Source of the DNA: Blastomussa wellsi
Lineage: Eukaryota; Cnidaria; Anthozoa; Scleractinia; Plerogyridae
Assembly (NCBI GenBank): GCA_947652115.1
Contig: OX393570.1
Coordinates: forward strand, 16,122,930 to 16,186,929
Direction: 5' to 3'
Length of the DNA: 64,000 nucleotides
Shown here: one piece after another, positions 46,885 to 56,830 of the stretch
Numbering within the stretch: the first letter of the stretch is position 1
How the letters are laid out: each line of letters starts with the position of its first letter
The notes under the pieces: model-generated
Told to the model about the DNA's origin: nothing
The model's input: only the letters and a program-made list of their open reading frames with translations
Database searches by the model: none
Program-made: the position numbers and the translations under genes

Positions 46885-48128
46885 ATGATGGCAGTGCAAG
46901 CAAACCTTCGGCCAACGCACAAAGAGAAAAATCTCGGCGCGATGAAAGCCAAGCGTGCAGTAAAACGTATTACCTTTGATCGTAGCGACACCAACCCCAG
47001 CGAGACCCTGAATGTTTATGTGCCCAAGCTGTGTGAGGATGAGGTCCTTGTGCTGGCTCGCTCGCACTGCTTTTCAACATCGACTTGTCTGGAGGGGAAC
47101 CCAACAACTTCCTCGTTCAAAACGTCGGGCGCGCTCTGGTCGACAAACTGGTTGTGAAGTACGCAGGCACCATACTGCAGGACACGGTGGGGTATGACAT
47201 CTTCAAGATCTGGGAGGACCTTTTCCTCTCGCAGGAGGAGCGGGACAACATGCTGCTCGATGGAATTCAGAGCGAGGACCTCTGCAAGATCCGCTCAAAC
47301 GCTGAGGATAAGAAAACCTTGGGCGTCGACACGGAAAACGCACTCAACAAGGTTTTCAGCTCAAAATACCGCATCAGACTGGACCACCAGATCCTGACCG
47401 ACCATGGAGTCTTTTACCCCCAAGCTCTTTACCGCAACCTCTTGTTTGAGCTGACCCTTGCACCGGCCTTACAGGTTGTCAAAGGCTCTGACCCAACTAA
47501 ACTGAAATACAAGCTGACAAACATCCAGCTTGAGTATGAAATGATCAGAAGCAAGACTGGCGGAAGATGCGGACAGTGTTTATGCCGCTGGCAAGGAATT
47601 CATGTACGATCACGTGATGCTTGATCAGATGATCACCTTCGCAAAATCCAAGGAAAGGATTAACCTCAAGTCAACCCCCAGAGAAGGTCCCTGAAAGGAA
47701 TCCTTCTCCTGTTCATCGAGCCTTACGCTCCAGGAGCCAGAGATACAGAAAAGTACTTCAACCCTGGCCTGACGAAAGTCAGCGTCACGGTGAACGGCTT
47801 GCCTAACATGCTGTACAACAATGGCATCTTATACAAGGACTTGTGGGAGACGGCCTGTCGCTTCTTTCCCCAGACAAAAACGCCACACATGAATCTGAAA
47901 AAGTTCTACAGCGATGACAAGTTCGGTCTTTTGATCGATCTGCGCTCCATGGCAGATCAGTCGCTGCACGGCAGCAGCATGCGCCTCGTAAACACACAAG
48001 ACAAGGTACAGCTTGAGCTCGAGAGGAATGCGAGCGGATCAGGCAATGTGAACTGCTACGTCTTCGTTATCAGTGACTCGCAGATGAACATATTAAAAGA
48101 GCAATTGGAATCGGAAGTGGAATACTGA
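46885..48128 (+). pseudogene. Capsid-type protein of the Polinton
   Basis: About 414 codons in four frame pieces (breaks near 47065, 47550 and 47682). Start MMAVQANL at ATG ATG. Recognisable stretches include NNFLVQNVGRALVDKLVVKY, QDTVGYDIFKIWEDLFLS, GVFYPQALYRNLLFELTLAP, GILLLFIEPYAPGARDTEKY and DLRSMADQSLHGSSMRLVN. I relate this to a conserved Polinton structural gene upstream of the packaging ATPase, probably the jelly-roll capsid protein. Whether it is the major or minor capsid protein is not certain from sequence alone. Its stop is 7 bp from the ATPase ATG. Confidence 0.65.
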
Positions 48129-48135
48129 TATAGAA

Positions 48136-48730
48136 ATGAACCACAACATCCCGTTCAACGCTCTCATTGTGGGTCCGACGAATTCAGGGAAATTGCAGTT
48201 TGTGGTGGCCCAGATCTATGGCCCTTTTCGTGGCAAGTTCGACAATATCGTGTTGATCTGCCCGACATTCACGCACAACAAAACCTACAACCAAATTGGT
48301 GAAGACGATCCACGAATGTTTGTGATAATATGCACGCAACACAGGGTGGAAATTTGGTTGAAGCTCGTCTCCTGGCTTTTTGAGGGCACCAACACGCTCA
48401 TAATCCTTGATGACTGTACAGCCTCGAAAGATGTGAAAGGGCGCACAGGTCAGCTGGTAAATCTTGCCTTTTCTGCTCGACATATTGGCATCAGCGTTTG
48501 GGTGCTGACACAGAAGATGTCCAGCATAACAGTCTCCTTCCGGGAGAAAGTGGCGGCGGTCGTTCTGTTTTACACCCCCGCGGCCAAGACCACCAAAAGC
48601 CATCTTTGATGATTACGCCGGGGAACTCTCCCAGGATGAGAAAAAAGGTCTTATTTCAAAGCTTGAAGCTCGAAAGTTCGCTCATCTCGTGTTCTCGCTT
48701 CGGGACCCCAACGGAGTTATTTTGAATTGA
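48136..48730 (+). pseudogene. A32-like packaging ATPase (FtsK-HerA superfamily)
   Basis: About 198 codons with one frameshift near 48598. Walker A LIVGPTNSGK at residues ~12-21, Walker B NTLIILDD at ~94-101, then SARHIGISVWVLTQ with the sensor Gln. The family pumps DNA into capsids. The residue after the Walker A Lys is Leu, not the usual Ser or Thr, which should impair nucleotide binding. The C-terminus (IFDDYAGELSQDEKKGLISK) follows the frameshift. The size is normal for Polinton ATPases. ATATAG lies just upstream of the ATG. Confidence 0.85.
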
Positions 48731-48753
48731 AAAAATGAAAGTTGTATATAAAA

Positions 48754-49574
48754 ATGGCTGAAGAGCATGCAATAGCGGAAGTTATGAACCTGCTGGAAGC
48801 CGAGCCGTCAAGCGGGCCAGCTGTTGTTGTGGCAGGCTCCGCGCCTGATATTCCTGCTCTTCGTGAGCTGCTGGCCGTGCTGGTGTCGACAGGAAAAGCC
48901 AAAGAGGCCATCAGGGTGCAGTTAACACACGAGCAGGTGAAGCGCCTGAGCGACAAAGATGTTGAGAAATACACCAAACGGTACGAGACCTACGTGGGCT
49001 CAAAGACAACTGACAGCTTGATCGACAGCTTCATTTTTCTTGTGACCAAAGGGGTCGGAATGGTCGTTGACGTAGATGACATCGATGCTTATCGAAAAGA
49101 ACTCAGAAACGACTACATCATCAACAAAGAGCTCTCCAACCTGGCCGGCAACATGGCTTTAAAGTGCGGCCGTTATCATGCTGTGGCCAACGTGGCGCTG
49201 ATCACCGCAAAACACCTTTTGAAGCACAAAGGAGAAGCGGAAGCTGTGCAAAACTCACCAACTATTGCGCAAGAAGAAAAAGTGCACCATGATAAAGCTC
49301 TCGAGGCGTACCATACGCACATGACCGCACCAAACTTCTCAACTGGATTGCAACAAACGCGCAAATAAAGGAGGAGGCCAAGCAGAACTTCACCAACACT
49401 GACTATGCCTTCAAACTCTACAACAGGGTGCACCCTGAAGAACGGATGGCACCTCCCATAGAGCCCAAGTTCTCTGATTTCTATCAGCCAAGCGAGCAGC
49501 AAAAAAGGGTGAACTCGTGTTCGTGGATGCCAGGGGCGCTCGCTCTGGGCTATGCTGCCTTCCGGTTCCTTTAA
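48754..49574 (+). pseudogene. Helical Polinton protein of unknown function
   Basis: About 273 codons from MAEEHAIAEVMNLLEAEPSS with one frameshift near 49315. Mostly helical: PALRELLAVLVSTGKAKEAI, then SFIFLVTKGVGMVVDVDDI and LSNLAGNMALKCGRYHAVAN. It ends in a hydrophobic CSWMPGALALGYAAFRFL. TATATAAAA lies just before the ATG. It sits between the ATPase and integrase genes. Not a protease by any motif I can see; a structural role is a guess from position. Confidence 0.55.
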
Positions 49575-49595
49575 ACTTTTCTTTTATATAGCGCA

Positions 49596-50530
49596 ATGGA
49601 TGCCAAACTCGCAAAGATATACTATGACCCTGGGGGATATTGGAAAGGCCTTGCCGCTATCAAAAAATTATTCGAGGCCGCCAAGGTGCCAGAAGACACT
49701 GCAAAAAAGTGGCTGGTCAAGCAAGCCCTCTGGCAGATATACCTGCCCGCTCCGATGCGCATTCCTCTGCCAAAATTTGACGTGTCCACACCCAACGCGG
49801 TCCACCAGGCTGTTGTCGACGTGGCCAGCCGCTACAAAGAGGGCGAACCCTTGACTTCGAAAAATTCTGATCAGGTCGTCTGGGCCTTTCAGAAGATTTA
49901 CAAGCGCTCGCCCCTGAAGTGGCCTCAACTGCTGCAGGTTGACCCCGGGCGCCGTTAACCGCACTAACCCTAAAGCACAAAACCAATATCCGGCGCGGGC
50001 GCGTTGACATTCGGCGTGGGCGCGTTGACATTCACCGCGACCAGGCCATTGTTGAAAGTTTCAACCGCACCCTTACCGAACGGTTGTTCGGGTACCAGTA
50101 CGCCGTGGAAATGCGACTCCCTCCTGGCGAGCGGTCCACTGCGTGGGTGAAAAGGCTTCCTGAAGTTGTTGCCGCTTTGAACAACGAAGTCACCCGGCTG
50201 ACGGGGAAAAAACCTGCGGAAGCAATCAAAGAAAACACTGTTTCTGCACAGCCCTCAACTCCTAGAAGGCCTGTTGGGGTGAACAAAAAAATCCTCCCCT
50301 CTCTTGTCCAAGTTCGCTATCTCTACCAACCCGGTGAGCTTGAAGGAGGCGTAAGAAGGGTCACAGATCTGATCTGGCCTTTGCAAGTTTACAACATTGA
50401 AAGAGCTTTTATCAAACCAAATCAACCCGTTCTCTACTATTTGTACGACGGGCCCAAGCGCGGCTTTGTGCGTGAAGAGCTCCTGGTTGTCCCTCCACAC
50501 ACCACTCTTCCTCCGTCTGACGCGAACTAA
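49596..50530 (+). pseudogene. int: Polinton retroviral-type integrase (rve)
   Basis: N-terminal KIYYDPGGYWKGLAAIKKL and KKWLVKQALWQIYLP are typical of Polinton integrases. Core acidic residues can be placed at VVDVASRY, LLQVDPGR and QAIVESFNRTL (DDE type); the C-terminal part ends GPKRGFVREELLVVP. Between the second Asp and the Glu there is a small deletion with frameshift near 49945-49960, and RRGRVDI is duplicated by a 21-bp tandem repeat (about 49991-50032), so the catalytic spacing is wrong. The ATG follows TATATAGCGCA. The stop overlaps the opposite-strand polymerase stop. The enzyme would have inserted the element into host DNA. Confidence 0.88.
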
Positions 50531-53500
50531 ATGTGAAATTCAGTTCGTTCAGTGTGTATCCCATCGGGCAGCACCCACCTTTTGTCATAATAAGCACTCA
50601 GCCCCAGTTTCTGCTGCTCATAAGTGACAATCCGTCCGTCCCGCATCCTGAAACCTCTGTTAGTTACCATGTCCTTGCTACCTTCCAAAGCTGTCTTGAA
50701 ACGCTGCCAGGTTATCTCGTTTTGCTTCTTCAACATCCCTTTGGTGCTGAACTTCTTTTTTTCGCCCGGTTCGTCGAAGAAATAACATTTTGAGCAGAGC
50801 GGGATCATCCGGCTGCCCACGCACTCGAGTTTGAAGAGCCCGCAGGTGCGGCCGCTCCATTTGTCCCAAGCCAGCCACTGTTTCTTCTGCGTCTTGAATT
50901 CCGCTTGCAGCTCCGGCCTGACAAGGTCCTTGAGCCGCTCACCGGAGATGGCCATGTAGTTGCTGTCTGTGTCCATCTGGATCAGCTCAAAATCCCTTAG
51001 ACTGTCGAAATATCTGTTGAGAAAGCGTAATAGAATTCCAGCATCCGCAGCTTTGCCAGCTGATAGACAGCGATTCCAAGCTGAAACGGTCGCCTGATTG
51101 TGATCCTTGGCTTCCGGCTTTCCAGCTCATATGCCTGCCCGATCTCATCAAGATTGGAGAAATACGCGCTTCGCAAGGCTCTGTCGACCACCTTCTCATC
51201 TTTGGTGTAAATAACGTTTGTCTGCCGCTCCAAGGCTTCGATGAGCTTCCCGTACCCGCTGTTCCCTAGCAGCTTGAACACCTCCGCCAGCAGCGCCTTG
51301 GTTTTTTCCACGTCTCCTGTCCGCCGCGCCTCGGTCACCTGCTCCACGAACCAGGGAAAGATCTTGGCCGGTTGGTAGTTGATTCACCGATAGACATGAG
51401 TGATCACTGCCCCATGGTCCACATACCAACGCAGCAGAGGGGCGTACACCAACAGTCTCTCTGCGGACAGGGCGCCCACAAGTTTTTTCCCGTCTCCGCA
51501 CTTTCTGCCTGTTTTTCGCAAGTAATCAAGCATATGCTTCGGGACAACTTCGTTCGGCACCTTTTTGTTAAAGAAGAACGGGCACATTTCCTCGAACTTT
51601 GGCCACAAAGGCTCCGGAATCTCTAAATCCAAACCATTTTCCTTCTTTGAGCCTGCGCGTTAGCTCTGGCACCACCACCTCCTCTTGGTCGTCGTCGTCG
51701 TCGTCTTCAGCGTAGTGGGCGACCCTTTCCTTCCGCAAGGCATTTCTCTGAGCATGGTCGAAAGATAGAGGGCATTGGCGTCGTAACCCAAGATCTTTTT
51801 GCAAAGACGGGAGTCGAATTGGTGCAATCTTATCTTTGTCACCCCGACTTCATGGTAGCGCGTGAACACGTGGCTCGCGCCTCCGACCACAGCTCCTTTC
51901 AACATCTCGTACGCTTCTTCGCATGGACTGTAAAGCTCCGCACCGATTTCTCTGATGTACATTCGTAGGCTTTACCCACTTTTCGTAGCTGGTCCCCAGG
52001 CCAAGATAGTTCATTATGTCAAGGAAACGGAAGCCCCAGGTGAGCAAGAACATTATCTTGTTTCTTTGTTGTGCCACTCTGACTTTTCCGGTTGTGTCGG
52101 CAAGCCGCTCCGCAAAGTGGCTTTTGATCAGGTTTAGATCGTAACTGCCCGAGTTGAACCCGATGACTGGCACCTGGTTGCACCATTCATCAATTTTTAG
52201 CCACTGCGCTTTCGGAAGCAGGCACACGTTTTCTGGCACAAACTCCACCCTTACTTGGGCCCGGATTTTTTTCCACGTCTCTCCAGCTCTTCCATAAACT
52301 TGCGAACCAGCTCAGCGGGGTCTCTTTCGCAGATGTGGGTGGGCTCTCTCTTGAGAGTGTCGCCGATGCTCACCGAGATTGGCACGTGCGCGTTCTCGAT
52401 CGTTAGCGTGGGCTCCTTCCGCTTATTATTGTCGCCGTACGCCTCGAAATCGTACAAGATCGCATGCGGGTAGCCTTTTGTTTTGGCCTGCAGGGGTTTG
52501 GCGTCGATTTCCCCAACTTCACACGCCCAAGCCTCGATAACGAGGTAGCCGGCCTTATGGAGCGCTATTGTGCGCCTCTGCGTGGCCATGAACCTATCTT
52601 CGCGTGTTTGGTTGTAATGGGTTATGATTTTGTCACAATCGTGCTGGAAACATTTTCGGCACCCGTGCCTGTGGCATCCGTGGTATTGAAATACGGTCTT
52701 TGTTTCATGGTTGTAACCGTTGACAGGTACCAGCTCAACCCACCTCTCACCTCTGTGTCCACACATTGCGTGGTGAATGTGAATTTTCCGCCGCTTGGCT
52801 TCATGGTCAAGCCACCGAAGAGATTCTGGGGAAGAGATATGTTTTGGATAAAAAACCTTCTCAAAAGCCGTCTGCAGGGCTTTGACTTTTTCGCCCGGGC
52901 AATCAATTATCATATTCCCTTGGGCACACCTTTGGGCATGCCGTTGAAGATTGCCAGCTTGTGTAAATCTCGTGCGGCAATGAACACATGCATACATTTT
53001 CGCAAGCTTTGCTATGTCTTTTATGACAAATGCATGCCCCTCGTAAATGCCGATTGTCAGAATGTTTGTCAGCTTGGCCAGCGAGTTTCTTCTAAGATGC
53101 CAAACCACTTCGTTGTCTTCTCCCCGCTCAGGCTCAGAAACCTTTATGCCGAGCCAATCTGAAAAACTGACCCCCTTATTGAGATGCCTTTCAACCTTAT
53201 CTAATCATCAAGAGATGTTTTTCGACAGTCGTTTGGAACAGTTTTGAGTTTGAAGAAACTCTTGGCAAGCTCACGAGCTGCTACTGTACTTCGATCAAGC
53301 CGGGCTCCTCTGTGCACAGCAATGCAGCGCCAGAGGCACAAATTATCGTGGTAGGTGTCCAGCACCACCATTGGACCAGCACGCCCATGAGCAAGGTTGT
53401 GCAGCCAGTCTGGCAAGGGGCCTGTGCCCAACAAAGGCTGGTGGTCAAGCACAACCTTCACAAAGACATCAGAATAGCCCCTGAACACCCACTTCGTGTC

Positions 53501-54125
53501 CGGTCTTTCGATGTCATCAATTTGCAGACGCGCCTCCTCCTTTTCATTCAACCAGTTTTCCGCTTCAGAGAGTTCGCTTATCCAAGGCGACCCCCCGGAG
53601 TTTTTACAAAACAAGATGAGGGTTCCATCCTCGACGTTTTGCAACCAATAAGAATAGTTGTGCCTCAGATACAAGGATGTGTTAACTCTCTCTCGAATCT
53701 TTTCCATAAAATACTCTGTGAGGTTTTTCGCCTGTCCTTGGTTAATCGTCCATCTTATGAAACGTCGCCCTTCTTCTGTTCTTCCTTCAACCTCTGGTTC
53801 TATATTAAAGAATCTTTCAAGGGTTTGTCGGTAGTTCTCCCTCGATTTGACTTTCTGGGCAGGGATTGGATCAAACATCTTCAGGATGCTATCCATTTTT
53901 CTTGCCCCCCCCCTTTTTTGCCTTGGGGCGCTCTTGGTTGGTATGGTTTTGGAAGTAGAGGTTTGATTTGACGCTCTTGGTCTTCCGGGGGTATGCGCTT
54001 ATCAAACACATTCCGAATTTCTGCTTGTATTTGTTCTATCATTTTTTCAAATGTTTCTTGATCAATTTTCGCTAGTTCTTGTTTTAATTCTGCCACGTTT
54101 CTGGTCCAATTTCCTTTGCAGCCAT
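50527..54125 (-). pseudogene. polB: Polinton family-B DNA polymerase
   Basis: About 1,200 codons in some eight frame pieces. Order: lysine-rich N-terminus; a domain ending HDNLCLWRCIAVHRG (about 53318-53350); a C2HC finger (CVHCRTRFTQAGNLQRH, about 52950-53000); a VSR-like block (HHAMCGHRGERW, then VFQYHGCHRHGC). The exonuclease follows (YDFEAYGD, GFNSGSYDLN, FLDIMNYLGLG), then polymerase motif A (DANALYLS, about 51764-51787), motif B (NSGYG, about 51252-51266) and motif C (MDTDS, about 50962-50976). This fits protein-primed replication of linear DNA. One break is an indel in a run of nine G near 53908. The first ATG is at 54125; a GTG-led frame starts at 54096. Confidence 0.92.
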
Positions 54126-54159
54126 CGGCAATAATGTGCGAGATAATAATTGAGTTGCT

Positions 54160-54302
54160 TTTGACAAGTATGCAAATCTCTAATTGCGTGCCTTTTAATG
54201 ACAGGTATGCAAATCTCTAATTGCGTGCCTTTTAATGACAGGTATGCAAATCTCTAATTGAGTTGCTTTTAATAACAAGTATGCAAATCTCTAATTGCGT
54301 GC
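54160..54302 (-). promoter_or_regulatory. Four 37-bp octamer units upstream of the polymerase gene
   Basis: ATGCAAAT occurs at 54170-54177, 54207-54214, 54244-54251 and 54281-54288, exactly 37 bp apart. On the minus strand each reads ATTTGCATAC(C/T)TGT followed by an A/T stretch such as TATTAAAAG or CATTAAAAG, a weaker version of the TATAAAAG in the left units. They point toward the polymerase ATG at 54125. The most distal unit overlaps the TIR gene stop codon. Confidence 0.65.
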
Positions 54303-54570
54303 CATCAGCTCGTGCAAAACACGTTCAAAATTTTTTTGCCTTTTGTTGTTTGCGCATTTGATGCTGTTTAAGGGTGCTCCCGCCGCAAGAAAGACATAGA
54401 TGGTAATCGCACAAAACTCCAACGCCACAGCTGCGGCATGGTGCGGGCCTTTTCGTTCCCTTTTTGAGTTGAAAGTTATGCTGCCAGCAATATGCTCCGA
54501 CACACTTTTTACCGCAATTCTCTTTCCGATTACGCATTAACCACTTGCAGTTGTTTGCTCCGCGTACCAT
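54291..54570 (-). pseudogene. TIR-encoded small Cys/His-rich protein, right copy
   Basis: Inverted copy of the gene at 44015-44296. From MVRGANNCKWLMRNRKENC the frame is open for 81 codons to 54325, keeping all Cys/His positions (C-x10-C-x3-C-x4-C-x2-H, then CRSCGVGVLCDYHLCLSC). A 2-bp deletion in an A-tract near 54332 replaces the last ~12 residues by an early stop; the original frame ends at 54291. It is the better preserved copy and may still encode a nearly complete zinc-binding fold. Confidence 0.72.
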
Positions 54571-55307
54571 TGTGCTGTTGGAACTAACATGGTGCCGTTT
54601 CTTTCTAATTGCCCGAACAGCCAACGGCCAGGGGGTTGTCCTTAGCCGGAAGTTAACAAATACACAGCTGATCATCAGCATTTTAGTTTCCTGTTTTAAA
54701 GCTCCCAACGGCGAAGTTTTGTTTGCACATTTGCTTCCTCATTTGTTTGCATGTTTGCTTCCTCATTTGCTGAAGTTGAGATTTCGCTTCCCTCGCGGAC
54801 GACCCAGCTCGACAAGTCGGGGCTGAGTCTACCAGACGTTTCGAAATCTCGACTTCAGCGGATGGAAGCAATGTGCAAACTGTTGGGAAGCAATGTGTAA
54901 ACTGTTGTTTTTGTTGTTGGGTCCTTTAAAACAGGAAACTAAAACGTTGATGATCAGGTGGTATTTGTTTCCGAACAGCCAACGCCAAGCCAGGGGGTTG
55001 TTCTAAGTAGCCGGAAGTTAACGAATAGACACCTGATCATCACCGTTTTAGTTTCCTGTTTTAAAGCTCCCAATGGCGAAGTTTTGTTTGCACATTTGCT
55101 TCCTCATCCGCTGAAGGCGAGATTTCGCTTCCCTTGTGGGTGACTCAGCCCGACAAGTCGGAGCTGAGTCTTCCAGACATTTTGAAATCTTGACTTCAGC
55201 GGATGGAAGCAATGTGCAAACTGTTTTTTTGCCGTTGGGAGCTTTAAAACAGGAAACTAAAAAGGTGAATGATCAGGTGGTATTCATTAACTTCCGGCTG
55301 TACTACT

Positions 55308-56390
55308 CAGTTCGATGGGCCTATAACTGGGGGGTGGGGGGTTATAAGCAGGAGCTAGTAAAAACGTACCCAAAATGAAAGATGATTTCCTAGAAAATGC
55401 TCAAATTTAGGTCATGGAAAACTTGAACATGTCACGGAATAGGTCATGGGAAGTCATGGAATTTCAAAAGCTCAAAACAGTACTAACCCTGTTTAATGGG
55501 TTTTCAATACGGATATTGCAATGTCAAGACTTCTACACATGACATTATGCACTAGGTGGCCAATAACCTGCGATCATGCCCTCCCTAACTACTTATCATC
55601 TCAGGGAAGGGGGGCATGATACATTTGCTTGTCGGATCTCATGTAAAAAAGCCAGATTTTGGCTTTTTATCTGATTGGTCGAGAAACAATGCTTATGACG
55701 TGCTTGTGTTCTCATTGGCTGTATTGTTTAAATGAGGCTTCAGGTCGAAGCAAAGCATGTTTACAGGGAGGAGGAGTTCGAATGAGTGTAACGATTTAGC
55801 TGAAACCCTGACAAATTTACGGGATAATTCTTAAAAGACCGAGCATAGAGAGCATTTATAAACGCTTACAAGACGTGTAATTTGTTTGCGTGGAGATGTT
55901 TTGGTGTTTAGCCCAACGAGTTTTTCAAATAATTTCAAAGGCGTTTGATAAAAATATAATATGTTTACTGGTAAATTAAAAATACATCAATCATGCAATG
56001 TACGTTAATTGTCTGCGTTATAAGCCCACTCGAATGTTGATATAGAGATAATTCATGTATATCAGGCATAATTTTTTTCTTCTTCATCATTTAAATAAAA
56101 AAACGTCTAAAAACTTCGCCTGGTTGCAGGTTAGGTGGCCAATCATATTAGAGCCATTGTTTGCATATTTATATAAGCAAAGGGGTAATATATGCACTTG
56201 TGTTGTGTGTAACCAACGTGGAACTAGCGAGGACAAGTCACAGATCACTTGCCCATTTGGCGAGTACGATTTTCATCTCCAAGAAATTATTTAAATTGCA
56301 AAATAAACAATGTTTTTACATTCCATTTTGCCGAGAAAATCCCTAAACATAAACTTACCATTTCTATTTTACAAACAAGGTTTATATTGT
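55308..56390. other. Noncoding DNA after the Polinton
   Basis: No gene supported. Contains a G-tract near 55330-55345 and AT-rich DNA. Confidence 0.5.
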
Positions 56391-56830
56391 AGTAAATGGT
56401 TTGAACCCGGGCGTAGCAGTTGATTGTGTAGTTTGATCATCTGGGTGAGGGTAGTCCTGAGAAGGACTGTTGTCGGTAACAGTGACTGACATTTCAACAA
56501 CCTGAGCAGAAGTTATCATCAGAGTCATGTGAAGAGTTGTTTGTCAGTCGAATGTTATAAATCTGGTTCATGAAAACTGATTGGTCAGTTTAGCTGGGAT
56601 GTTACTGGCTGTTTAGTCTGGCTTGAACCAGACCATGGTCTTTGCAGCGGTGATTGAACCAGACTTGTTGTCGTATTTGTCTGACAGTATTTGTTGTTCG
56701 CAAGTTGTTTGCTCTGTCATCCAAGTGAAGTGAACGTAATACAGTAAATGGTTTGAACCCTGAAGTAACAGTTGATTGTGTAGTTTCAGAACTGTCCAAT
56801 GAATTGGCACTTAAATACAACATTGGTAGT
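56390..56830 (-). mobile_element. Penelope-like terminal fragments, direct repeat
   Basis: GTAAATGGTTTGAACCC and GTTGATTGTGTAGTTT occur at about 56393 and again at about 56743, as in the pseudo-LTRs of Penelope-like elements. The first copy carries a hammerhead-like motif on the minus strand (56484-56526). No coding part is attached. Confidence 0.45.
56484..56526 (-). ncRNA. Hammerhead-like ribozyme motif
   Basis: Minus strand: GACT (stem I), core CTGATGA (exact CUGANGA), one extra T, a stem II with AAC/GTT closing pairs, GAAA, one base, GTC, then AGTC pairing back to GACT. Stem III is practically absent. Stem II is weak, so this copy is probably decayed. Confidence 0.45.

Larger units (their letters stand above)
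43467..55307. mobile_element. Polinton/Maverick element, decayed
   Basis: The ends AGTAGTATAGCC... (43467) and ...GGCTGTACTACT (55307) are inverted copies and begin/end with AG/CT. The 11.8 kb between them encode protein-primed-type DNA polymerase B, a retroviral-type integrase, an A32-like ATPase and a capsid-type protein, the diagnostic Polinton set. Order: TIR gene, Cys-rich gene, ORF, coiled-coil gene (minus), capsid-type gene, ATPase, helical protein, integrase, polymerase (minus), TIR gene (minus). It is shorter than the usual 15-20 kb; a protease was not found. Flanking hexamers (TATTTT and CAGTTC) do not match, so no 6-bp target duplication is visible. Nearly every gene is broken. Confidence 0.9.
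54160..55307. repeat. Polinton right terminal inverted repeat
   Basis: Reading inward from 55307: a ~310-bp palindrome whose core contains GACTCAG...CTGAGTC (about 55140-55170), a spacer with AACCCCCTGGC-type sequence, a second palindrome (core about 54802-54830), then the Cys-rich gene and octamer units. It matches the left TIR module by module in inverted orientation, but its outer palindrome is longer because the left one lacks the core. Confidence 0.82.

Noticed and set aside
48754..49574. Polinton maturation protease
   Set aside because: Position would allow it, but I see no His/Asp/Cys arrangement of an adenain-type protease and the protein is mainly helical.
52464..53971. Plus-strand ORFs of 220-230 codons opposite the polymerase gene
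   Set aside because: They are antisense shadows; all recognised motifs are on the minus strand.
43461..55313. 6-bp target-site duplication of the Polinton
   Set aside because: TATTTT and CAGTTC beside the inferred ends do not match; shifting the ends by a few bases did not give a convincing pair.
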